DNA of 17,372 nucleotides from an uncultured Eremococcus sp. (GCA_943914835.1 CALUDO010000021.1:1-17372); one strand, 5' to 3'. Numbered from the stretch's first letter, positions 6,683 through 14,985 are shown. Notes: a model not told the origin generated them from the letters alone. Program-made: numbers and translations.

Positions 6683-8569
6683 TTATCTTAATCGATAAAG
6701 CTCTTTGGCAATAAACTTGGCCAATTCTTTGGCCCCTTCAGGCGTTGGATGGGCTCCATCTTCGTAAATCCATTCAGGATGGTCATTTGCATAGGTATCC
6801 CAATCAATGACTTGAACATTACCATACTTTTGAGATGCTCGCATAATGGCTGCGTTGGCATCCCCCACCCATGACCGGTTAGTATTGGATGTAACAAAGT
6901 AAACAGCTCGATCTTGGCCAATAGCTTCAATATAATCATCTATTTGACTATCCGTGAAAGTCCCATTGGCTCCCAGCATGGTTACCACCGTATTGTGGAC
7001 AAGGCCTTCCGATTGTAAATAGTTAACCTCGTAAACAGTATTGTATAGCTGACGTCCGACCTCCCCATCTACAAAGGCACTAGGGAAGACATCCATGATC
7101 TGATCAGCCGCCGCTAACAAGGTAGAATCTCCAATAAAGGTAATATCTAAGCCATTAGCATATAGGAGTTCTTCCTTATCCAGGCCTTCAATATTATTAA
7201 TGACCTTATTGCTACGATCTTGAGTCTCCTCTTCATCCCCTTCTTGGTCTGAGCCAGATTCCTCTCTAGAGTTCGCGCCCTCTTTAATCCGGACCTGATT
7301 ACTTTCAATCTGAGATTGCAAGTTAGATTCACTCTGACTCCGTTTTTCTGGAGCTAGACCCAAAGCCAGAACTCCCATCACCAAGAAAAAGAGATAGATT
7401 CCAGTAACTACCTTGACAGTCATTAAGGCCTTCCCTGACCGCTTCAAAATATTCAACCGGTAAAGGGTCTGACGGAAGTTAAACTCTTGCCCAAAGGGTA
7501 ATTTAATCGCATCTTGTTCAAATATTTGATAAGAGATTTCAGAAAAAACGACCAATAAAACAAATTGAATCAAGGTGGTCAAGGTGAAATTAAGTGACCG
7601 TAGCATATCCGGCAAGATAAGATAAATTGGATAGTACCATAGGTAATAAGAGAAAGATCGCTTACCTAGGAAGGTAAAAGGAGGTAGACTGAGCAATTTA
7701 TGTACCCAAGTATCTGAATGGATTGAGCTTAAAACTAGGATTCCTGAAACTAATGTATAAAGAACCATTCCAAAACGATAGGCAAAAGCTTGAGTCCCAT
7801 ACATATACTTAGACATGAGGTAGAGCAGAATAAGGGATAAGATACTGGTCGTATTCAAAAGAAGCTTACCCTTACGGTTCAAGGAGGTAGATTCTAATTT
7901 AGCTGGTAATAAGAAGGCTAAGATCCCTCCCATGGTATAGGCAAAGGCCCGAGTAGCTAAATTATAATACACATTGGTTGGGTCTCCTCCTTGGTAAAGA
8001 TAAGCCATGGTTACGGCAGATACCAAACTGACAATACCCAACATATTAATGGCAATCGAAGGCTTACGATGCCATGAATAGAATAATTTAAAGAAAAGTG
8101 GTGTCAGAAGTAGGAGTTGGCCCAGTAAAGATACATACCATAAATGGGTATAGGCCGACGGATTGGTTGCGTGAACAAAATAGGACTGTTCATTAATAAT
8201 TTGATAGAAGTTATTCACGAAGAATAAGCTAGATAGACCTACATTCCTTAAATTGAAAAGATAGTCCCTGGAAAACATGAGAATAAGTGCTCCACTAGTA
8301 ACCACCATGGCCAACATAGGGAAAAATAGGCGACTGCCCCGTTTCTTATAGAATTTTAAGGTATTCACCTTAAGACCCCGGGTATCAGCTACATAGAAAT
8401 GTCTGAAATTAAAAAATCCAGCAATTAATAAGAAAAAGTTAACGGACAAATATCCACCTGGTAGGAGGTGTTGGTAGAAGTAGTAAGCAAGAATACTTAT
8501 CAAAGCCAGCCCTTTATACCCATCAAAAACAGGCATTCGGGTGGTGGCTTGCTTTTTCTTTTGTTTCAT
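6683..8569 (-). CDS. OatA-like acyltransferase-3/SGNH O-acetyltransferase
   Basis: Members of this family O-acetylate peptidoglycan (or another surface polymer) and so confer lysozyme resistance. Residues here count from the ATG at 8569 (628 aa). About 19-405 form a polytopic acyltransferase-3 domain of some 10-12 helices. About 410-460 is an acidic Ser/Glu-rich linker. The rest is an extracellular SGNH esterase-like domain with IGDST (Ser482), GEVGRQL, GAN (533-535) and DGAHP (Asp604, His607), a complete Ser-His-Asp set resembling OatA. The N-terminal motif usually R-x10-H reads K19-x10-Y30, with His34 four residues later. I chose the ATG because AGGTGA, overlapping the obg stop, is well spaced; the GTG at 8578 lies within that site. 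It sits between obg and rnz in the same unit. Substrate specificity cannot be read from sequence. Confidence 0.9.
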   Translation of the reverse strand: MKQKKKQATTRMPVFDGYKGLALISILAYYFYQHLLPGGYLSVNFFLLIAGFFNFRHFYVADTRGLKVNTLKFYKKRGSRLFFPMLAMVVTSGALILMFSRDYLFNLRNVGLSSLFFVNNFYQIINEQSYFVHATNPSAYTHLWYVSLLGQLLLLTPLFFKLFYSWHRKPSIAINMLGIVSLVSAVTMAYLYQGGDPTNVYYNLATRAFAYTMGGILAFLLPAKLESTSLNRKGKLLLNTTSILSLILLYLMSKYMYGTQAFAYRFGMVLYTLVSGILVLSSIHSDTWVHKLLSLPPFTFLGKRSFSYYLWYYPIYLILPDMLRSLNFTLTTLIQFVLLVVFSEISYQIFEQDAIKLPFGQEFNFRQTLYRLNILKRSGKALMTVKVVTGIYLFFLVMGVLALGLAPEKRSQSESNLQSQIESNQVRIKEGANSREESGSDQEGDEEETQDRSNKVINNIEGLDKEELLYANGLDITFIGDSTLLAAADQIMDVFPSAFVDGEVGRQLYNTVYEVNYLQSEGLVHNTVVTMLGANGTFTDSQIDDYIEAIGQDRAVYFVTSNTNRSWVGDANAAIMRASQKYGNVQVIDWDTYANDHPEWIYEDGAHPTPEGAKELAKFIAKELYRLR

Positions 8570-8578
8570 TATTATCAC

Positions 8579-9895
8579 CTAATCAATAAATTCAAATGTG
8601 AAGCCCATTAAATCAACAGTATCACCGGATTTGGCTCCCTTGGCTCTTAAGGCTTCATCAATTCCCATAGCCCGCATTTGACGAACAAAGCGGTTCACAC
8701 TCTCATCATGCGCCATATTGGTCATTTGGAATAATTTCTCAATTTTATCCCCTGTAATTTCATAATAATCTCCATTCAAGCGGTGAATTTCAAAATCAGG
8801 CTTATCCTCTTCTAATTGATAATGGACATATTGGTCAGGAGTTTCCTCATCATCATAAAGGGCCACAAAGTCAGCTTCTTGAACGAGTTTATAGGTATAG
8901 GCTAGGAGATCTTCCAGCCCCTTGGTTTGCCAAGCAGAAATCTCAAACATTTCCGGCTGGATACGGTCAGAATCCTGATAGTAAGCGGATAAGGAAGCTT
9001 TGAAGTCTTCCAGATGCTCACTAGCCTCAGCTTGGTCCATCTTATTAGCCACAATAACCATCGGGCGATCTAGCAGGCGATCATTATAAGCTTGGAGTTC
9101 CTTTAACAATTTCACATAATCATCAAAGGGATCGCGACCATGAACACCAGCCATATCAATGACATGTAGCAAGACATTGGTTCGTTCAATATGCTTCAGG
9201 AAATCAATCCCTAAGCCCACGCCTTGAGAAGCCCCTTCGATAAGACCAGGGATATCAGCCACAACAAATTCTTGATCATATCCCAACTTCACAACCCCTA
9301 AATTAGGATTCAAAGTGGTGAATTGGTAATCAGCAATCTTTGGCTTGGCATTGGAAATCACCGATAGGAGGGTCGATTTGCCTACCGAAGGGTAGCCAAT
9401 AAGGGCCACATCGGCTAAGATTTTCAATTCTAAGCTAAGATCTATTTCCTCCCCCGGTTCCCCATTCTCTGCGATGGATGGCGCCGGATTCTTGTGCGTC
9501 GCAAAGCGGATATTTCCTCGTCCTCCACGACCACCTTTAGCGACCAAGACTTCCTGGTCATGGTCCACCAGGTCAGCAATAAATTCATCCGTTTCCGCAT
9601 TCCGAACTAAAGTTCCTGGGGGAACATGAACAATTAAGTCCTCTGCTCCTGCACCATACTTACTCTTGCTCATTCCGTTCTCACCATTCTTGGCCTTAAA
9701 ATGCCGGTTGTAACGGAAATCCATTAGCGTTCGAAGGCCTTCATCCACCTTCAAAATTACATTGCCCCCTTGGCCGCCATCACCACCAGCGGGACCACCG
9801 TCAGGTACATACTTCTCCCGTCGAAAGGCAACCATTCCGTCGCCACCCTTGCCCGCTTTGACATTCACTTTTGCATGATCTAAAAACGTAGACAT
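8579..9895 (-). CDS. obg: GTPase Obg/CgtA
   Basis: Obg is an essential GTPase bound to the 50S subunit, involved in ribosome assembly and stress signalling. The 438-residue protein has the complete three-domain layout. The glycine-rich Obg fold covers 1-158, with AGKGGDGMVAFRREKYVP near the start. The G domain has GYPSVGKST at 167-175, FTTLNPNLG at 192-200, DIPGLIEGA at 214-222, NKMD at 284-287 and SAW at 320-322. The OCT domain covers about 355-438. The ribosome binding site is AAGGGAGA. It follows glyS by 29 bases with no hairpin between and leads straight into the acyltransferase gene, whose ribosome binding site overlaps the obg stop. Confidence 0.98.
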   Translation of the reverse strand: MSTFLDHAKVNVKAGKGGDGMVAFRREKYVPDGGPAGGDGGQGGNVILKVDEGLRTLMDFRYNRHFKAKNGENGMSKSKYGAGAEDLIVHVPPGTLVRNAETDEFIADLVDHDQEVLVAKGGRGGRGNIRFATHKNPAPSIAENGEPGEEIDLSLELKILADVALIGYPSVGKSTLLSVISNAKPKIADYQFTTLNPNLGVVKLGYDQEFVVADIPGLIEGASQGVGLGIDFLKHIERTNVLLHVIDMAGVHGRDPFDDYVKLLKELQAYNDRLLDRPMVIVANKMDQAEASEHLEDFKASLSAYYQDSDRIQPEMFEISAWQTKGLEDLLAYTYKLVQEADFVALYDDEETPDQYVHYQLEEDKPDFEIHRLNGDYYEITGDKIEKLFQMTNMAHDESVNRFVRQMRAMGIDEALRAKGAKSGDTVDLMGFTFEFID

Positions 9896-9924
9896 TTCAG
9901 GATCTCCCTTCCAGTGTATATTTG

Positions 9925-11976
9925 TTAGAATTTAGAAATTAATTTCTGTGGATTCATTACTTCAAGAATAAGCTGGGTTAAGGCTTGCATTAAGGCATAA
10001 CGATTAGCCCGTATACGATCATCTTCTGCATTGACCATATTATGGTCAAAATAAGCTGAAATATAAGGCACTAAATCTTTAAAGCTTTCCAGGCGGGCAG
10101 AAACACTCACATCTTGGTGTAATCCTTGAACTTGTTCAAGCAGGGCAGTTTCACTTTCAGTCTCACTTAAATGAATGTCAAGTGCTTGCTGACTTTCTGC
10201 TTTCATTCCTAGATTAACAACCCGAGTCAAGGCTTCTACCATTTGCCGGTAGTGATCAGCTTGGTCCTCTTTAAAGCTTGCCAAGAGCCGTCCACTTTCA
10301 AGTAAGTCATTCACCCTTAAGTGAGAGCTAGATAAGACAGCATCAACGATATCATAGTCTACATCTTGCATTTGAACCTCCATACGGGCCTTGAAGAATT
10401 GGGATAAATTCTCTCGTAGATCTTCAGCTGATAAGTCAAAGGTCTGGGCCAAGTGATTAACCAAGTCTAGAAGATCTAAGTCCCAAGCTTGGTCCTTAAT
10501 TATCTCTACCAGACCCATGGCTTGACGACGTAGAGCGTAGGGATCATTCGATCCCGTAGGAATTAGACCTATATTGAAATATTGTAAGAGGGTATCCAAC
10601 TTATCCGCCGCCGCAAGGAGGGCTCCTGCTTGACTATCGGGCAATTGCCCTTCCGCAGAAGTCGGCATGTACTGGCAAGCAATAGCCTGGGCAATCTCTG
10701 AGTCGACCCCCATTTGCCGAGCATACCAGGCTCCTATTTGTCCTTGTAACTCATCAAATTCATCAACCATACCGGTAGTCAGGTCGAACTTATAAATATC
10801 ACTGGCTGCTAGAGCGGTAGCTAGAGCTTCCTTGTCTAAGCTGTCTCCCAGACTGTGTCCCAACTGTTTAAGGACCTCTTTCACTCTGCCTTGCTTATCC
10901 AAGAGAGAACCTAACTTGTAATGTTCACTGACATGGGCCAACTTTTCAAGGTAATCATCAATCGAATGCTTGAGGTCTTCCTTGTAGAAAAAGAGGGCAT
11001 CTTCCAGTCGGGCACGAAGAACCTTTTGGTTTCCTAAGATTACCTTGTCCAGATGTTGACTATTTCCATTTCGGACTGAAATGAAAATAGCTTGCAGCTT
11101 CTTCCCAGCTTGGTCCAAGGCATAGAAATAACGTTGGTGGTCTCGCATGGCTGTAATTAAGACCATATCAGGTAATTCCAAATAGTCTTCGTCAAAGTCA
11201 CCATAGAAGGCGGTTGGCCATTCCACAATAGCAGTGACTTCATCTAAGAGATCTGGGTCCATAGGGACTTGCCAGTGATTGGCCTGGGCCAAGTCCTGAA
11301 TCTGTTCTTTTATTAGGTCCTGTCTTTCTTGGAAGTCTACAATAACAAATTCCTGGGCCAAAAGATCACGGTAGTTCTTAGCCTGATCAATCGTTACAGC
11401 TTGTCCTAGGAAACGGTGCCCCTGGGATTGATTAGAGGCAGTGACTCCGGCGAATTCAAAAGGGACCACTTGGTCATCAAGAAGAGAGACAATCCAGTGC
11501 ACCGGGCGAATATAGTCAATCTGATAATCATGCCAATGCATAGTCACTGGGAAGGTCATAGAAGCTAAGACCTGGTCCAAGTCTTGTAGAACTTCCTGGC
11601 TGGTCCGACCAGCTTGAAACTTATCCACAAAGATATAATCTTCACCCTTGACCGATTCAACAAGGATTTGATCCAAACTAGCTCCTTGGCCTCTGACAAA
11701 GCCTTGGGCAGCCTTAGACCACTGGCCATCTTCTTGACGGGCAATCTTCAAAGAGGGACCCTTTACCTTTTCAGACAAGTCTGCCTGTTTATCCGCCAAA
11801 CCAGTGACCATTAAGGCCAAGCGACGAGGCGTAGCAAAGGGTTGAATCTGATCATAAGTTAAACGGTGGTCATCAAGAAAACTAGCCATCCGTTCCACTA
11901 ATTGTTGGCTTAAGTCCTTCAAGAAGCGGGCTGGAATTTCTTCCATACCAACTTCTAGTATGTATTGATGTGTCAT
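9925..11976 (-). CDS. glyS: Glycine-tRNA ligase beta subunit
   Basis: This is the beta subunit of the bacterial alpha2beta2 glycyl-tRNA synthetase; it provides tRNA recognition while the alpha subunit (glyQ, upstream) carries the aminoacylation site. At 683 residues it is of usual length. The start LEVGMEEIPARFLKDL (about 7-22), PFATPRRLAL near 47-55, YIRPVHWIV at 155-163 and GHRFLG at 186-191 are characteristic. The segment SNDPYALRRQAMG and a C-terminal DALR-type anticodon-binding domain with NRYALMQAL complete the protein. AGGAGG precedes the ATG, 10 bases after the glyQ stop, so equimolar synthesis of the two subunits is expected. Both are controlled by the T-box upstream of glyQ. Confidence 0.98.
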   Translation of the reverse strand: MTHQYILEVGMEEIPARFLKDLSQQLVERMASFLDDHRLTYDQIQPFATPRRLALMVTGLADKQADLSEKVKGPSLKIARQEDGQWSKAAQGFVRGQGASLDQILVESVKGEDYIFVDKFQAGRTSQEVLQDLDQVLASMTFPVTMHWHDYQIDYIRPVHWIVSLLDDQVVPFEFAGVTASNQSQGHRFLGQAVTIDQAKNYRDLLAQEFVIVDFQERQDLIKEQIQDLAQANHWQVPMDPDLLDEVTAIVEWPTAFYGDFDEDYLELPDMVLITAMRDHQRYFYALDQAGKKLQAIFISVRNGNSQHLDKVILGNQKVLRARLEDALFFYKEDLKHSIDDYLEKLAHVSEHYKLGSLLDKQGRVKEVLKQLGHSLGDSLDKEALATALAASDIYKFDLTTGMVDEFDELQGQIGAWYARQMGVDSEIAQAIACQYMPTSAEGQLPDSQAGALLAAADKLDTLLQYFNIGLIPTGSNDPYALRRQAMGLVEIIKDQAWDLDLLDLVNHLAQTFDLSAEDLRENLSQFFKARMEVQMQDVDYDIVDAVLSSSHLRVNDLLESGRLLASFKEDQADHYRQMVEALTRVVNLGMKAESQQALDIHLSETESETALLEQVQGLHQDVSVSARLESFKDLVPYISAYFDHNMVNAEDDRIRANRYALMQALTQLILEVMNPQKLISKF

Positions 11977-11986
11977 AAATTGCCTC

Positions 11987-12904
11987 CTAATCTTGGTCTG
12001 GTGCGCCTACTTGTTTATCTTCTTTATCCTGATGCATTAAAGGGAAATCTAAGGCTTTACGTTCTGCTAAGAAGGCCTTGGCAACAGACCGAGCCATTTT
12101 TCGGATTCTTGATAGGTAGCCCGCTCGGTCTGAAACCGAAATAACCCCACGCGCATCCAAGAGGTTAAAGGTATGCGAACATTTCAAAATGTAATCATAA
12201 GCCGGATGAACTAAGCCAGCTTCAATCATAGCTAAGGCTTCCCTCTCATAGGCATCAAAATGCTGGAAGAGCATGTCTTCATTCGATTGATCAAAAGCAT
12301 AAGTTGAATGCTCCTTCTCAGGTTGCTTGAAGATATCCCCATATTTAATGCCAGGGGCCCAATCTAAGTCATAAACATTGTTGACATCCAAAATGTACAT
12401 AGCCAAGCGTTCGATACCATAAGTAATCTCGGAAGTCGTTGGATAACATTTCAAGCCTCCTACTTGTTGGAAGTAGGTAAATTGAGATATTTCCATTCCA
12501 TCAATCCAAACTTCCCAACCAAGTCCAGCACAGCCTAATGAAGGATTTTCCCAGTTATCCTCCACAAAGCGGATGTCATGTTCCAAGGGGTCAATTCCCA
12601 AGGCTTGCAGGCTCTCTAGGTATAATTCTTGGATATTTAAAGGAGATGGTTTCATAACCACTTGAAATTGGTGGTGTTGGTATAGACGGTTGGGGTTCTC
12701 ACCATAGCGTCCATCGGCTGGACGTCTAGAGGGTTCAACATAAGCTGCCCGCCAGGGTTCTGGTCCAATCGCTCTTAAGAAGGTATAAGGGCTCATGGTG
12801 CCTGCCCCCTTCTCAGTATCATAGCTTTGTAAGACCAAGCATCCTTGGTCTGCCCAGAAGGCCTGTAGTGTCAGAATCATATCCTGTAAGGTATTCACAG
12901 CCAT
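11987..12904 (-). CDS. glyQ: Glycine-tRNA ligase alpha subunit
   Basis: This is the catalytic class II subunit of bacterial glycyl-tRNA synthetase. The 305-residue protein starts MAVNTLQDMILTLQAFW. It contains the strongly conserved EPSRRPADGRYGENPNRL at 57-74, followed by YQHHQFQVVMKPSP, and later WEVWIDGMEISQFTYFQQVGG and GIERLAMY, the latter being motif 3. I chose the ATG at 12904 because AAAAGGAAG lies 8 bases upstream. A GTG at 12913 in frame would add three residues but has no room for a ribosome binding site. It is the first gene after the T-box leader and is coupled to glyS. Confidence 0.98.
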   Translation of the reverse strand: MAVNTLQDMILTLQAFWADQGCLVLQSYDTEKGAGTMSPYTFLRAIGPEPWRAAYVEPSRRPADGRYGENPNRLYQHHQFQVVMKPSPLNIQELYLESLQALGIDPLEHDIRFVEDNWENPSLGCAGLGWEVWIDGMEISQFTYFQQVGGLKCYPTTSEITYGIERLAMYILDVNNVYDLDWAPGIKYGDIFKQPEKEHSTYAFDQSNEDMLFQHFDAYEREALAMIEAGLVHPAYDYILKCSHTFNLLDARGVISVSDRAGYLSRIRKMARSVAKAFLAERKALDFPLMHQDKEDKQVGAPDQD

Positions 12905-12943
12905 TGAATCCACTTCCTTTTCTTATCAGTTTTCATATTATTT

Positions 12944-13126
12944 ACAAAAAAATCCCCTATGGTCTTCCAACCATAGGGACGAATATTCACTCGCGGTTCC
13001 ACCCTAATTCTAACTCTCGTTAGCACTCTTCATTAGGAAAAACCTTGATAAGCTACCTTCGACATTTGACCTAGCTTCCACCCACCTAGGTTCGCTGAAC
13101 TGTCTTCCATTCACGCTTAACAAGTA
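12944..13126 (-). promoter_or_regulatory. Glycine T-box riboswitch leader of glyQS
   Basis: The minus strand carries the T-box core AGGGTGGAACCGCG at 13005-12992. The base of Stem I is CTTGTTAAGC (13124-13115) paired with GCTTATCAAG (13053-13044), with one mismatch. Next comes GACA/TGTC (13104-13101 with 13064-13061). The asymmetric loop between them has GAAGGTA on its 3' side, so the specifier is GGT (13057-13055), a glycine codon followed by the usual purine. A short hairpin CTAAC-GAGA-GTTAG is Stem III. No Stem II is obvious, as in other short glyQS leaders. Uncharged tRNA-Gly pairing with the UGGA-type bulge of the core would stabilise the antiterminator and prevent the hairpin at 12955-12978. 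T-box mechanism is established; the specifier reading comes from my manual folding. Confidence 0.95.
12946..12978 (-). terminator. T-box-controlled terminator
   Basis: The arms CCCTATGGT (12955-12963) and ACCATAGGG (12970-12978) flank a 6-base loop. On the minus strand the hairpin is followed by a run of seven T residues (12952-12946). Its 5' arm overlaps the 3' arm of the T-box antiterminator, so the two are mutually exclusive. Confidence 0.93.
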
Positions 13127-13131
13127 CTGAT

Positions 13132-13160
13132 ATTGTAACCAAAGCCCCCTTCAAAGTCAA
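13132..13160 (-). promoter_or_regulatory. glyQS operon promoter
   Basis: On the minus strand TTGACT (13160-13155) and TACAAT (13137-13132) are separated by exactly 17 bp, each with one mismatch to the sigma-A consensus. Transcription would start near 13126, at the foot of T-box Stem I. The -35 box contains the TGA stop codon of recO, so the promoter is embedded at the very end of that gene. Confidence 0.85.
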
Positions 13161-13975
13161 TCAAATCCCTTAGAATTGTCCTGAGAATTCTGCCGCTTCC
13201 CTGCCAAGACCTGGGCTACCTGGTCCATATCACTGACCTGGTCTAGATAGGATTTGGCCCTTAAACGAATCCCCACATATTCTTGATAGATTTCATCCAT
13301 CAACCGCTTCAATTCAGCCAGGGTCTCTCTTGACACCCTGACCTCCCCCAAAAGAGATAAGTCAATAGCACTTAAGCGACGGGCCACTTCAACCGCCCTG
13401 GGCGAAAGGTGCAAGCGGTAGGGATCATAATCATAGTGGTGGTGACACAAGATACCCTGATGTCTAAATGAGAAATCAAAGGGGCCATCTAAACTACCAC
13501 ATACTGAACACGCCCTGAAATTTAAAGCGACACCAAACCGGTCCAAGAGAGCCAGTTGAACCGAGTGGCAAATAATTTCAGGGGACTTGCCTTGGTCAAG
13601 CAAGCTTAAAGACAACTTCAAGAGTTTGTAAAGGTCTAAATCCACTTGGTTATCATCAATCGAAGCATCAATCAACTGACCCAAATAAGCCGCATAGGCC
13701 TGCCGTAGGAAATCTTCCTGATTGTGCTTAAAGTAATCAAGGGCCTCTCCTTCCCTGAGAAAGGACAAGCCTTGATCTTGGATCCTGCCGATATACCGGT
13801 GACAGGTTAAGGGGATAATATGGCTAGCCAGTGGATGCTTACCTTGCTTGACATGTTTAAGGTAGAACATCTTGGTTCCAAATCGATCCGTAAAGATTTT
13901 GACCAGGGCATCATCTTCCTTATAAGGTCTTTGAAAAAGGACAATACCTTCAAAACGCTCGTTCAAAGTCATCAT
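13157..13975 (-). CDS. recO: DNA repair protein RecO
   Basis: RecO binds single-stranded DNA and SSB and, with RecR, loads RecA. The 272-residue protein has the N-terminal OB fold (GIVLFQRPYKEDDALVKIFT at about 10-29, matching the family start) and an alpha-helical C-terminal domain. A zinc-finger-like cluster has C156-x2-C159 and C177-x2-H180 (in LCHHH), whereas many RecO proteins use four cysteines. Two adjacent ATG codons (13975 and 13972) follow AGGAAAGG; the second is slightly better spaced. Ninety-six bases separate it from era. Its 3' end hosts the glyQS promoter. Confidence 0.95.
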   Translation of the reverse strand: MMTLNERFEGIVLFQRPYKEDDALVKIFTDRFGTKMFYLKHVKQGKHPLASHIIPLTCHRYIGRIQDQGLSFLREGEALDYFKHNQEDFLRQAYAAYLGQLIDASIDDNQVDLDLYKLLKLSLSLLDQGKSPEIICHSVQLALLDRFGVALNFRACSVCGSLDGPFDFSFRHQGILCHHHYDYDPYRLHLSPRAVEVARRLSAIDLSLLGEVRVSRETLAELKRLMDEIYQEYVGIRLRAKSYLDQVSDMDQVAQVLAGKRQNSQDNSKGFD

Positions 13976-14071
13976 CCTTTCCTAAGAGATTTTAATCCAA
14001 ACACTAAGATGTAAGCCAAATTATCCTTCAAAAAGATTCTATTTAAGCGAACATTGGCTCTAAAACAGGTG

Positions 14072-14977
14072 CTAATAATTATCTACCTGGTAGCCCAGGT
14101 CGTTCAATTGACTTTGACGGTCACGCCAAGATTTATTGACCTTGACCCAGAGATCTAGGTAGACCTTGTCATTAAGAACCTGCTCAATGTCTCGCCGGGC
14201 CATATGACCAATTCGTTTAATCATTTGTCCCTGCTTACCAATAATAATTCCCTTCTGACTGGACCGTTCCACAATGATAGCTGCATGGATTTCAATCTTA
14301 TCATTCTCATTCCGGTGCATGCCTTCCACTTGGACTGCTACTGAATGGGGAATTTCTTCCCGGGTTAGGAGGAGGACCTTCTCCCGAATAAATTCAGATA
14401 CTAAGAAGTATTCTGGGTGGTCCATAACCTGGTCGGCCGGATAGTATTGGGGACCTTCCGGTAGAATGGCCTTCAAACCGGTTAGTAATTCTGGCACATT
14501 ATCACCTTTCAAGGCAGAAATTGGATAAATCGCCTGGAAGTCTGCTAGGTCCTTATATGAATCAATAATCCCAAGCAAGTCTTCATCAGAAATCAAGTCA
14601 ATCTTGTTAATCACTAAGAAGAGCGGATGACCCGATTGCTTAGCCCGTTCAATAACCAAGCGGTCCCCCGGTCCAAGCTTTTCAGAAGCATTGACTAAAA
14701 CACAGACAGCATCAACCCCTTTTAAAGCTGCATAAGCCGTCTTAACCATAAAATCACCCAAGGCATGCTTGGGTTTGTGGATGCCAGGCGTATCGATAAA
14801 AACCATTTGACTATCTTTGTCCGTATAAACACCCTGAATCCGATTACGCGTAGTTTGGGCCTTATCAGACATGATAGCAATTTTATGACCCACTGCCTGG
14901 TTTAAAAGAGTGGACTTGCCTACATTAGGCCGCCCGATCAAGGCGATAAAACCTGACTTAAATGTTGTTTTTTTCAT
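14072..14977 (-). CDS. era: GTPase Era
   Basis: Era is a GTPase that binds the 3' end of 16S rRNA and checks 30S subunit maturation. The 301-residue protein has GRPNVGKST (15-23), TTRNRIQG effector region (42-49), DTPGIHKPK (62-70), NKID (124-127) and SAL (154-156). A C-terminal KH domain contains the RNA-binding GIIIGKQG loop (243-250). The start is confirmed by TTAGGAG ahead of the ATG and by the MKK..FKSGFIALIGRPN family pattern. It follows dgkA by 8 bases, and YbeY, which also acts on the 16S rRNA 3' end, lies two genes upstream. Confidence 0.98.
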   Translation of the reverse strand: MKKTTFKSGFIALIGRPNVGKSTLLNQAVGHKIAIMSDKAQTTRNRIQGVYTDKDSQMVFIDTPGIHKPKHALGDFMVKTAYAALKGVDAVCVLVNASEKLGPGDRLVIERAKQSGHPLFLVINKIDLISDEDLLGIIDSYKDLADFQAIYPISALKGDNVPELLTGLKAILPEGPQYYPADQVMDHPEYFLVSEFIREKVLLLTREEIPHSVAVQVEGMHRNENDKIEIHAAIIVERSSQKGIIIGKQGQMIKRIGHMARRDIEQVLNDKVYLDLWVKVNKSWRDRQSQLNDLGYQVDNY

Positions 14978-14985
14978 AAATACTC

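Noticed and set aside
12914..13156. Hairpins in this gap considered as a possible attachment site or repeat element
   Set aside because: All of them are accounted for by the T-box leader, its terminator and the glyQS promoter.
14047..14060. Sequence CGAACATTGGCTCT upstream of recO resembling an SOS box
   Set aside because: Only the left half CGAAC matches; the right half lacks GTTYG, so the palindrome needed for LexA binding is missing.
13976..14071. Possible recO promoter in the 96-bp gap between era and recO (TTGGCT, 17 bp, ATTAAA)
   Set aside because: The -10 match is poor and no other support exists; read-through from era is just as likely.
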